From Notamacropus eugenii (Eukaryota; Chordata; Mammalia; Diprotodontia; Macropodidae), in contig NC_092879.1 of NCBI RefSeq assembly GCF_028372415.1, positions 63,838,151 to 63,902,150 of the forward strand: a stretch of 64,000 bases of DNA, given 5' to 3'. The notes beneath the pieces were generated by a model, which saw only the letters and a list, made by a program, of their open reading frames with translations, was not told the DNA's origin and did not search any database. A program made the position numbers and the translations under genes. Below are positions 56,486 through 64,000 of the stretch, piece after piece; the stretch's first letter is position 1, and every line of letters starts with the position of its first letter.

Positions 56486-57582
56486 ATGAGCAAATGGGGG
56501 GAAAAACAGACTATAGATTCTTACTTTCTTAGGGAAGAGGTATTTTCTTACATCACTGGTGATGAGGAAGATCAAAACATACAGCCAGAAAAAGACAACA
56601 AAGCCACATCTCCTGTATCCAAAGCCACTAAGGAAAATATGAATTAGTCTCAGGTCACAGAAGAGCTCAAAAAGGATTTTGAAAATCAGGTAAGAGAGGC
56701 GGAGGAAAAATTGGGAAGAGAAATGAGAGCGATGCAAGAAAATCATGAAAAATGAGTCCACAGTTTGGAGACCCAAAAAATGTTGAAGAAAATAACACCT
56801 TTAAAAATAGACTAACCTGAATGGCAAAAGAGGTCCAAAAATCCAATGAGGAGAAGAATGCTTTAAAAAGCAGAATTAGCCAAATGGAAAAGGAGGTTCA
56901 AAAGCTCACTGAAGAAAATAGTTCTTTAAAAATAAGAGTGGAACAGATGGAAGCTAATGACTTTATGAGAAACCAAGAAATTACAAAACAAAATCAGGAG
57001 AATGAAAAATGGAAGATAATGTGAACTATCTCACTGGAAAAACAACTGACTTGGAAAACAGATTGAGAAGAGACAATTTAAAAATTATGGGACTATCTGA
57101 AAGCCATGATGAAAAAGAGCCTAGACATCACCTTTCATGAAATTATCAAGAAAAACTGCCCTGATATTCTAGAACCAGAGGGCAAAATTAATATCGAAAG
57201 AATCCATCCATCACCTCCTGAAAGAGACGCAAAAAGAGAAGCTCCTATGAATATTGTAGTCAAATTCCAGAGTTCCCAGGTCAAGGAGAAAATATTGCAA
57301 GCAGCTAGAAAGAAACAATTCAAGTATTGTGGATATACAATCAGGACAACACAAGATCTAGCACCTACATTAAGGACATGGAATCAAAGGACATGGAATA
57401 CGATATTTCAGAAGTCAAAGGAACTAGGATTAAAACCAAGAGTCACCTACCCAGCAAAACTGAGTATAGTGCTTCAGTGGAAGAAATGAAACTTCAATGA
57501 AATAGAGGACTTCCAAGCATTCTTGTTGAAAAGCTTAGAGCTGAATGGAAAATTTGACTTTCAAATACAAGAGAAGCATGAA
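56486..57582 (+). pseudogene. HAL1 copy B ORF1 (L1-type RNA-binding protein), broken
   Basis: N terminus MSKWGEKQTIDSYFLREEVF corresponds to MPRKVKKTKTIEGYFLGEQV of copy C. The coiled-coil part contains EEKNALKSRISQMEKEVQ (56,850-56,903) and EENSSLKIRVEQMEAND (from 56,910). The RRM-like part begins at RRDNLKIMGLSES, and the C-terminal domain includes VKEKILQAARKKQFKYCGY and LAPTLRTWNQ. This is the L1 ORF1p layout: trimeric coiled coil, RRM, C-terminal domain, nucleic-acid chaperone in the L1 particle. Stops and frame changes occur in the N-terminal half near 56,646, 56,755 and 56,815 and in the middle near 57,021 and 57,100. Confidence 0.82.
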
Positions 57583-57709
57583 AAGGTAAATAGGAAAGGG
57601 AAATCATAAGGAACTTATTAAAGTTGAACTGTTTACATTCCTACATGGAAGGACGTTATTTGTAAGTTATGAGATCTTTCTCAGTATTAGGATAGTTGGA
57701 GGGAATATA

Positions 57710-57784
57710 TATATAATATATATTATATATTTACATATATAATATATATTATATATGTTATATACATACATACATACACACACA
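57710..57784. repeat. TA/CA-rich microsatellite in HAL1 copy B
   Basis: TATATAATATATATTATATA-type text followed by ACATACATACACACACA. Same position in the element as the CA run of copy A. Confidence 0.9.
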
Positions 57785-58839
57785 TGGGGTGGTCACAGGG
57801 TGAGTTGAATATGAAGGGATGATATCTAAAAAAGAAAATTAAAGGTTGAGAAAGAGAAAGGGAGAGGTGAAATATAGTTAATCATCTTACATAAAAGAGG
57901 CATGAAAGAGCTTTTACAATGGAGGGGAAGAAGGGGAAGGTGAGAGGGAATAAGTGAGTCTTCCTTTCATTAGATTTGGCTTCAGGAGGGAATAACATAC
58001 ATACTTAGTTGGGTCTGGAAGTTTATCTTACCGTACAGGAAAGCAGGGGGGAAGGGGACAAGAGGGGGATAATAGAAGGGATGGCAGATTGGGGAAAGGG
58101 GTAATCAGAAGAAAACATTTTGGCAAAGGGACAGGTCAAAGGAGAGAACTGAATAAAATGAGGGCAGGATAAGATAGAGGGAAATATAGTTAGTCTTTCA
58201 CAATATGACTAATGTTATAGAGGTCTTTTGCATGACCATATATGTATAAGCTATATTGAATTTCTTGCCTTCTCAATGAGGGTGGGTGGGGAGGGGATAA
58301 GGGAGAGAATGAGGAACTCAAATCTTTAAAAATGAATGTTAGAGGTTGTTTTTACATGCAACTAGGAAAAAGATATATAGGCAATGAGGTATAGAAATCT
58401 ATCTTACCCTACAGGAAAACAGAAGGGAAGGGGGTGATAGAAGGAAGGGCAGATTGGAGGAAAGGGCTATCAAAATACATGCTGTCCTGCAGTGGGGGTA
58501 GGAGGGAGATGGGGAGAAAATTTGAAATTCAAAATTTTATGGAAGTGAATGTTGAAAACTGAAAATAAATACATTTATGAAAAAAGAAAATAAAGAAAAA
58601 AATGTTCTGCCTCCTCCAGGGTTTCTTTTGCTATGAGAAAAAGAAAGAATTGAATGATTCCAACAAAGGTGCTATGCATTGACAGATAGAGTTTTCTCAC
58701 TGGGAATTCTCAATACTAATGAAATTGTAAGTTCAATCTTCCACCCCCAAACCCCAAAGGGAGGGGATGGTGAAGATGACAGTTTTTCCAGTACCTTCCT
58801 GACAGCAACTCTAGGAGATAAGTGGAACAAGGACCACTC

Positions 58840-58978
58840 TGCCCATTTATAGATGAGGAAAGTAAAGGTCTTTGAACTGAAATGACTTCCCCACAATCAA
58901 GATTACTTATAAGTGTCTAAAACAGAATTTGAACATAGGTCTCTTGACTGTAAAGCCAGCAGTCTTTCTATTCTGCCA
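58840..58978 (-). mobile_element. MIR fragment
   Basis: GCCCATTTATAGATGAGGAA, TTGAACATAGGTCTCTTGAC, then TCTTTCTATTCTGCCATG. It directly abuts the next SINE. Confidence 0.78.
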
Positions 58979-58980
58979 TG

Positions 58981-59243
58981 CTTCAATTCAGTCATTTTTC
59001 AGTCACATCTTACTCTTTGTGATCCTGTGCCCCCCCCATCTGAGGTTTTCTTGGCAAAGATACTGGAATGGTTTTGCCATTTCCTTCTCCAGCTTATTTT
59101 ACAGATGAGGAAACTGAGACAAATGGAGTTAAGTGACTTGCCTAGGGTTACACAGCTACTAAGTGTCTAAGACTGAATTTGAACTCAGATTTTCCTGACT
59201 CCATTCCTGGAGCTCTATCCATTGCAGTGCCACCTAGGTGCCC
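58981..59243 (-). mobile_element. RTE-tailed tRNA-derived SINE, full length
   Basis: On the minus strand: a tRNA-like head (inverse of GCAGTGCCACCTAGGTGCCC), the core (inverse of AGTGACTTGCCTAGGGTTAC), CCATTTCCTTCTCCAGCTTA, and a tail that inverted reads as the GACTGAAAAATGACTGAATT type, like the 3' end of RTE/BovB elements. It is therefore likely mobilised by an RTE LINE rather than L1. Good preservation suggests a fairly recent copy. Confidence 0.9.
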
Positions 59244-59249
59244 ACGGTC

Positions 59250-59660
59250 AATATAATTACTACTTGTAGGTTTTTGTTCTTCTCCTTTCAATTATTGTAA
59301 TCATAGTGTATATTGCTTTGTGATTTTGATTACTTCAATTGACGTAAATCTTCCCATGCTTCTCAATATTCTTCATACTCATTATATGTAACATTCCATT
59401 TAGCAAGCATTTATAAAGTGCATACCACAATTTGTTTAGCTATCCCCCATTCATTGGGCATCTACATTTGTTTCCAGGATTTTTGTTGTAATTTTTCAGA
59501 TACAACAAAATGCTGCTATAAATATTTTGCTTCATATTGAACATTTTCTATTTTTCATCTCCTTGGGGAATATGCCAAGCAATGTGAACTCTAGGTCAAA
59601 GAGTATGGATATTTTTCATGTATTTCTCAATTGCTCCCCAGAATGGTTGGAGCAATTCAC
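59250..59660 (-). mobile_element. L1 LINE, antisense 3' end of ORF2
   Basis: CTTCCCATGCTTCTCAATAT, CCACAATTTGTTTAGCTATC, CCCATTCATTGGGCATCTAC, TTTTCATCTCCTTGGGGAAT, CAGAATGGTTGGAGCAATTC, ACAGCTCCACCAACGGTGCA. Classic antisense L1 text. Confidence 0.88.
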
Positions 59661-59867
59661 AGCTCCACCAACGGTGCATTAGTAAGCCTGCATCAAAGAC
59701 TTCTTTATCATCCACAAACAAAAGGAACACTGGGACATTTATTCGTGGCACCCTTCAGCTAATAGTATAACTATAAATATGTAGTTGCTGCAGAAAACCA
59801 TTTGCAAGAGTATACTTGCTCCTTCCTCATATATTCTTCTAAGGCACTCCCAATATATGTATAGATA

Positions 59868-59960
59868 ATTCATACTGGAAAGAAACCTGATGATTATAAT
59901 CAATGTAGGGAGGCCTTCTGCCAGAGTGCATGACTTACTCAACATTAGATCACATTATCA
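59868..59960 (+). pseudogene. C2H2 zinc-finger fossil (one finger of a ZNF gene)
   Basis: Translation gives IHTGKKPDDYNQCREAFCQS, then A, stop, LTQH. This is the KRAB-ZNF repeat [20 protein letters not shown], A.LTQH: linker HTGxKP, the second Cys of the C-x2-C pair (the first is Asn or Tyr here), the AF residue and the first zinc-binding His. Two in-frame stops lie inside the finger (TGA at 59,930, TAG at 59,946). About 30 bases on, GEKFSF may be a decayed next linker. No ZNF sequence is recognisable further out, so it is a fragment of a retrocopy or an old ZNF gene. Confidence 0.75.
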
Positions 59961-60014
59961 AAGGACAGCTAATTTTGGAGAGAAATTTTCATTTCAGCCA
60001 AACTGTCATAATGG

Positions 60015-60224
60015 ATGTTCCCTGTGTATAACATTCTATCTCCCACCTCCATGCTTTTGCACAAGTGGTTCCCCATGCCTGTAATACTCTCTCTACTTAC
60101 CCTCACCTCTTGGAAACCATAGCTCCCTTTAAGGTTTGGTTTAATGGCTGCTTCCCACAAAAGACCCTTCCTGATTCCCCCTGTTGTTAGTGATAACCAC
60201 CTAAATTCCTTTGTATTGACTTTT
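60015..60224 (+). mobile_element. L2 LINE, left half (split by HAL1 copy C)
   Basis: TATCTCCCACCTCCATGCTT, TTCCCCATGCCTGTAATACT, GACCCTTCCTGATTCCCCCT, TTGTATTGACTT. The L2 match resumes at 62,851, across the HAL1. Confidence 0.78.
60209..60224. repeat. Target-site duplication, left, of HAL1 copy C
   Basis: CTTTGTATTGACTTTT, identical over 16 bases to 62,851-62,866. Read on the minus strand it begins AAAAG, fitting an L1 endonuclease nick. Confidence 0.94.
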
Positions 60225-60894
60225 TTTTATTAATTTATTTAACTTTTAACATTCATTTTCACAAAATTTTGGGTTCCACATTTTCTCCCCTTTTGTCCCC
60301 TCCCCCCACCCCAAAACCCCGAGCGTTCTAATTGCCCCTGTCTGCCAATCTGCCCTCCCTCCCTCCCCACCCCTTCCTTTTGGAAGGCAAGCAATTCAAT
60401 ATAGGCCAGATCTGTGTAGTTTTGCAAATGACTTCCACAATAGTAGTGTTGTGTAAGAACTAATTATATTTCCCTCCATCCTATCCTGTCCCCCATTACT
60501 TCTGTTCTCTCTTTTGATTCTGTCCCTCCCCATGAGTGTTGACCTCAAATTGCACTCTCCTCCCCGTGCCCTCCCTTCCATCATCCCCCCCACCCTGCTT
60601 ATCCCCTTATCCCCCACTTTCCTGTATTGTAAGATAGGTTTTCATACCAAAATGACTGTGCATTTTATTCCTTTCTTTAGTGGAATGTGATGAAAGTAAA
60701 CTTCATGTTTTTCTCTCACCTCCCCTCTTTTTCCCTTCACTAAAGTCTTTTGCTTGCCTCTTTTATGAGAGATAATTTGCCCCATTCCATTTCTCCCTTT
60801 CTTCTCCCAATATATTTCTCTCTCACTGCTTGATTTCATTTTTTTTTAAGATATGATCCCCTCATCTTCAGTTCACTCTGTGCACTCTGTCTCT

Positions 60895-60933
60895 ATGTGT
60901 GTGTACGTGTGCGTGTGCATGTGTGTGTGTGTT
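60895..60933. repeat. TG-rich microsatellite in HAL1 copy C 3' UTR
   Basis: GTGTGTACGTGTGCGTGTGC-type run, in the same element position as in copies A and B. Confidence 0.88.
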
Positions 60934-61068
60934 ATCCCACCCTGTACCCAGATGCTGAATAGTTTCAAGAGTTACAAATATTGTCTTTCCATGTAGGAAT
61001 GTAAACAGTTCAACTTTTGTAAAGTCCCTTATGACTTCTCTTTGCTATTTACTTTTTCATGCTTCTCT

Positions 61069-62166
61069 TCATTCTTGTGTTTGAAAGTCAAATTTTCTTT
61101 TCAGCTCTGGTCTTTTCATCAAGAATGCTTGAAAGTCCTCTACTTCATTGAAAGACCAATTTTTCCCCTGAAGTATTACATTCAGTTTTGCTGGGTAGGT
61201 GATTCTTGGTTTTAGTCCTAGTTCCTTTGACTTCTGGAATATCCTATTCCATGCCCTTTGATCCCTTAATGTGGAAGCTGCTAGATCTTGTGTTATCCTG
61301 ATTGTATTTCCACAATACTTGAATTGTTTCTTTCTAGCTGCTTGCAATATTTTCTCCTTGATCTGGGAACTCTGGAATTTGGCCACAATGTTCCTAGGAG
61401 TTTCTCTTTTTGGATCTCTTACAGGCAGTGATCAGTGGATTCCTTCAATACTTATTTTGCCCTCTGGTTCTAGAATCTCAGGGCAGTTTTCCTTGATAAT
61501 ATCATGAAAGATGATGTCTAGGCTCTTTTTTTGATCCTGGCTTTCAGGTAGGCCCATAATTTTTAAATTGTCTCTCCTGGATTTATTCTCCAGGTCAGTT
61601 GTTTTTCCAATGAGATATTTCACATTCTCTTCCATTTTTTCATTCTTTTGGTTTTGTTTTGTGATTTCTTGGTTTCTCATAAAGTCATTAGCCTCCATCT
61701 GTTCCATTATAATTTTGAAAGAATTATTTTCTTCAGTGGGCTTTTGAATCTCCTTTTCCATTTGGCTAATTCTGCTTTTGAAAGCATTCTTCTCCTCCTT
61801 GGCTTCTTGAACCTCCTTTGCCAATTGAGTTAGCCTATTTTTCAGGGTGTTATTTTCTTCAGCATTTTTTTGGGTCTCCTTTAGCAGGGTGCTGATTTGT
61901 TGTTCATACTTTGCTTGCAAGTCTTTTATTACTCTTCCCAGTTTTTCCTCCACCTCTCTATCATGATTTTGAAAATTGTTTGGGCTCTTTAAGGCCTTTT
62001 CCCAGAACTGATCCCATTGAGTGGGCTGGGATTTAGAAGCACTGACTTCCGTGTCTTCCCCTGATGGTGAGCACCGCTCTTCCTCATCAGAAAGGAGGGA
62101 AGGAGAAACCTGCTCACCAAGAAAGTAACCCTCAATAGTCTTGGTTTTTTTCACTTTTCTGGGCAT
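61069..62166 (-). pseudogene. HAL1 copy C ORF1 (L1-type RNA-binding protein), one nonsense codon
   Basis: A continuous frame of 365 residues with one TGA at codon 245 (61,432-61,434), probably a CGA to TGA change at a CpG; no frameshift. Layout: basic N terminus (MPRKVKKTKT), acidic Ser-rich linker (about 20-50), coiled coil (about 65-196) with three tandem 21-residue units at 102-122, 123-143 and 144-164, RRM-like domain from RRDNLKIMGLPES (197), and C-terminal domain with KEKILQAARKKQFKYCGNTI and LKPRITYPAKLN. This is the ORF1p architecture: the trimer binds element RNA in the cytoplasm and nucleus. Length is similar to human L1 ORF1p (338 residues). Whether the 244-residue product is made is unknown. 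Confidence 0.88.
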
Positions 62167-62850
62167 TTTCCCAGCCAGTGACTTGAGCTCTGAATATTCT
62201 CCTCACACCCACCTCACCTCCAGATCCTCCCAGCCAGCGCCTGGGGTCTGAGAATCAAATGCTGCTTCCCAGCCTCAGGGCTTTGGGCGGGGGCAGGGCT
62301 GCTATTCAGTGTGAGATTAAGTCCAGGTGCTCAGGTGGGGGCAGGGCCGCCTCACGGGCTCAGTTCCCTCAGGGGGTTTATGCGGAGACCTGCAACAATG
62401 GATCCGGGCTCCTGCCTGCTTGGGGAGCCGCGGTCTGCTCCCGCCTCCACTGTTGCCTCCCGAGGGGTCCTGAGTTATGGGGGCACCCCACTCCCCTCTC
62501 GCCGCGCCAAAGAGACCCTCTCACTGAACCCTGTCACCTGTGGGTGGAGGGACCCGCGTGGCCGCTGGAGATCCCGTTCCTGAAGCCCGCTCGGATCTTT
62601 TCCTCTCGGTGCCGTGGCCGCGGCAGGGCTGTACTCAGCTCCCAGTCCCAGCGCCCAGTCCGAGGCGCGAAGGACCTTTTGTGAGAGGTTTGCAGGTCTC
62701 TCCGGAACAGAAATCTCCCTCGCTCCAACGTTCTGTTGCCTCTGGGTGCAGAATTAGCTGTGACTTACTTCTTTGTAGATGTTCTATGGGTTGTGGGTTC
62801 AGAGCTATGTGTATGTGCGTCTTTCTACTCCGCCATCTTGGCTCCGCCCC
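62167..62850 (-). promoter_or_regulatory. HAL1 5' UTR with CpG-island-like internal promoter
   Basis: 684 bp, GC-rich in an AT-rich setting, with about 33 CpGs between 62,221 and 62,850 counted by eye. At its start on the minus strand is GCCAAGATGGCGG (CCAAGATGGC is the YY1-type box that positions initiation in human L1). By analogy this is the internal RNA polymerase II promoter. Plus-strand open frames of up to about 146 codons in this region are a result of the high GC and are not genes. Confidence 0.75.
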
Positions 62851-62866
62851 CTTTGTATTGACTTTT
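62851..62866. repeat. Target-site duplication, right, of HAL1 copy C
   Basis: Exact repeat of 60,209-60,224, directly adjacent to the first base of the element. Confidence 0.94.
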
Positions 62867-63045
62867 GCAGATTTTATAACAGCCTATTTGTGGACATGGT
62901 CTTCCTACTCACAACCAGGAGAATGGGAGCTCCTTCAGGGAAGAAACTGTTTCTTTTTATCATTGTACCCCAGATGCTAACATAGGACTGGACACATTAT
63001 AGGTGCTTTATACATGTACTTGTCCAACTGAATTGAATGTGTTGT
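62851..63045 (+). mobile_element. L2 LINE, right half and terminus
   Basis: Continues the L2 broken at 60,224: GGAGCTCCTTCAGGGAAGAA, TCATTGTACCCCAGATGCTA, TAGGTGCTTTATACATG, then CCAACTGAATTGAAT. Confidence 0.82.
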
Positions 63046-63119
63046 TAATTTCCATAAAGATTTTATAGAGACAAGAAAGTACATTAAGCAGATGGGTCTG
63101 TAGTAATTGATGTTATTGC

Positions 63120-63720
63120 CTTCTTTAGTATCATATTTTTTTATTGCCTAGATTATTCCCCCCCACCAGAGAGTCATCACTTATAACATATTTTAAAAAA
63201 AAGAAAAAGAAGAAACCCAGCAAAACTAATCAATATGTTGAAAAAAAGTTGATGATATCTGCAGTATTCCATGTCTGTGGAGCTGCCTCCTCCCTCCCCA
63301 CCTTTGCAAAGGATTGAGGGGGAAATGTCTTCTCATATCTCTTCTTAGGAGCCAAGCATATTTTGAATACTTTTACAGCATTCTGTTTTGATGGCACTGG
63401 AATTTTTATTCTTTCCATTTATATTGTTGGGATCAATTTGTATATTGTTTTCCTGGCTCTCCTGACTGGTTGGCATACGTTCATGTCAATCTTCCCATCC
63501 TTCTCTGTATTCATCATGTATAGCATTTATTACAGTATAGTAATATTCTATTACATATGGTTTGTCTACCTGTCCCCTAGGCGAATGATATTTCCATGTC
63601 TTTGCTGTTACAGAAAACATTGCTAATAAGTATTTTTGTGTAGATGGCACCTTTATTTTTCTCAAAAACTTTCTTGAGGTATGTGACAGTATGAGTCTTG
63701 AATTTTTTTAAGACTGTTCA
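63120..63720 (-). mobile_element. L1 LINE, antisense 3' UTR and ORF2 end (older family)
   Basis: TCCATGTCTGTGGAGCTGCC, TCTCATATCTCTTCTTAGGA, GCATTCTGTTTTGATGGCAC, CATCCTTCTCTGTATTCATC, GTAATATTCTATTACATATG, ACATTGCTAATAAGTATTTT, in antisense L1 order. Related to the older L1 3' UTR at 31.6-31.8 kb. Confidence 0.8.
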
Positions 63721-63794
63721 GCATCTTCTCCTCTTTTGGTTATCTTGAGACCTGACCCATGAATGCCCTCAGATTTGGGTAACTTTCTTTTTAA

Positions 63795-64000
63795 AATTCT
63801 TTTAAAACTATTTATTTTTAACATTTATTCTTTTAAAATTTTGAGTTTTAAATTCACTCCCTCTTACCCTTCCCATATCCACTGTGAAGGCAAGAAAGGT
63901 GAAATCATTCAAAGTATATTTCCATATTAGCCATGTTGAAAAAAAAAAGGCAAGAGATAAAGAAAGTGAAAAAATTATGCTTCAATCTGCATTCAGATTC
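63795..64000 (-). mobile_element. L1 LINE 3' UTR, cut by the window end
   Basis: ATTTTTAACATTTATTCTTT, AAATTTTGAGTTTTAAATTC, ACTCCCTCTTACCCTTCCC, TATTTCCATATTAGCCATGT, TATGCTTCAATCTGCATTCA: the inverted 3' end of a marsupial L1. The element continues beyond 64,000. Confidence 0.82.

Larger units (their letters stand above)
55998..58605 (+). mobile_element. HAL1 (ORF1-only L1) copy B, near full length
   Basis: 5' end AAGATGGAGGAATAAAAGC (55,998), a GC-moderate 5' UTR of about 490 bp, ORF1 from ATG 56,486 to about 57,580, then directly the 3' UTR with a TA/CA run, G-rich polypurine blocks, and an AAAATAAATACATTTATG end. No ORF2 lies between. In the 3' UTR the unit starting TATCTTACCGTACAGGAAA (58,023) is repeated from TATCTTACCCTACAGGAAA (58,401). 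The same duplication occurs in copy A but not in copy C. ORF1 holds several stops and frame changes, so this copy is older than copy C. I could not see clear target-site duplications. Confidence 0.85.
60225..62850 (-). mobile_element. HAL1 (ORF1-only L1) copy C, full length, 2.6 kb
   Basis: A complete element between perfect 16-bp target-site duplications. On the minus strand: 5' end GGGGCGGAGCCAAGATGGCG at 62,850, CpG-rich 5' UTR (62,167-62,850), ORF1 (61,069-62,166), 3' UTR (60,225-61,068) with a TG run and a long G-rich block, and a terminal AAATAAATTAATAAAA. No ORF2 is present and no scar of one is visible: the 3' UTR begins at the ORF1 stop. The 5' end resembles that of human L1 (GGGGGAGGAGCCAAGATGGC). 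It landed in an L2. Retained CpGs and the perfect duplications make it the youngest LINE here. It needs L1 proteins for movement, as inferred from its lack of ORF2. Confidence 0.92.

Noticed and set aside
62221-62850. CpG-rich stretch as a host gene promoter
   Set aside because: It is exactly the 5' UTR of the inserted HAL1, bounded by its target-site duplication, so it belongs to the element rather than a host gene.
62259-62980. Several plus-strand frames of 90-146 codons in GC-rich DNA
   Set aside because: They lie antisense to the HAL1 5' UTR; high GC removes stop codons. No homology is recognised.

Overview
This window is non-coding mammalian nuclear DNA and almost certainly comes from a marsupial. 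It is AT-rich and packed with interspersed repeats, and I see no intact host gene, rRNA or tRNA. The marsupial call rests on the repeat mix: RTE-tailed tRNA SINEs, MIR/THER-type SINEs that share a long marsupial 3' tail, L1 copies whose 3' ends match what I remember of opossum, wallaby and devil L1, abundant L2, CR1/L3-clade and RTE-clade LINE relics, and ORF1-only half-L1 (HAL1-type) elements. The HAL1 elements make an opossum-like genome my first guess, but species cannot be fixed by eye. Family names come from memory of consensus sequences, not from a database search.

Layout. 1-27 kb: a TATC microsatellite; an L2 copy with a purine-rich block and a duplicated segment; scattered MIR and L2; an RTE reverse-transcriptase scrap (6.9-7.4 kb); an antisense L1 holding a small mariner-like palindrome (7.6-8.7 kb); a fold-back hAT-like MITE (16.4 kb); CR1 relics (19.0 and 21.4 kb); and an internally deleted HAL1 (21.8-23.25 kb) that landed inside a CR1. 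26-32 kb: a 5'-truncated L1, a HIGD1A processed pseudogene inserted in a SINE with clear target-site duplications, and a decayed L1 that still shows reverse-transcriptase motifs. 32-54 kb: a 1.07-kb element with long inverted arms, many L2 copies mostly on the minus strand, a CR1 carrying nested SINEs (39.5-40.6 kb), and the second fold-back MITE (45.1 kb). 55-64 kb: L1 tails, a HAL1 copy (about 56.0-58.6 kb), an RTE-tailed SINE, a one-finger zinc-finger fossil (59.9 kb), and a full-length minus-strand HAL1 (60,225-62,850) inside an L2.

The HAL1 family is the most interesting content. All three copies go straight from ORF1 to a G-rich 3' UTR with no ORF2, and their 3' ends resemble the tail of the ordinary L1 at 26.9-27.1 kb. 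This fits a non-autonomous lineage copied in trans by the L1 machinery. The minus-strand copy looks the youngest: it has a perfect 16-bp target-site duplication, a CpG-rich 5' UTR starting with an L1-style CCAAGATGGC box, and an ORF1 frame interrupted by a single TGA.

Several insertions can be ordered in time because they sit inside older repeats: HAL1 in CR1, HIGD1A pseudogene in SINE, HAL1 in L2, SINE in SINE in CR1, and a mariner-like palindrome in L1. I found no CRISPR array, operon or other prokaryotic feature, and no retroviral or LTR element that I could support.
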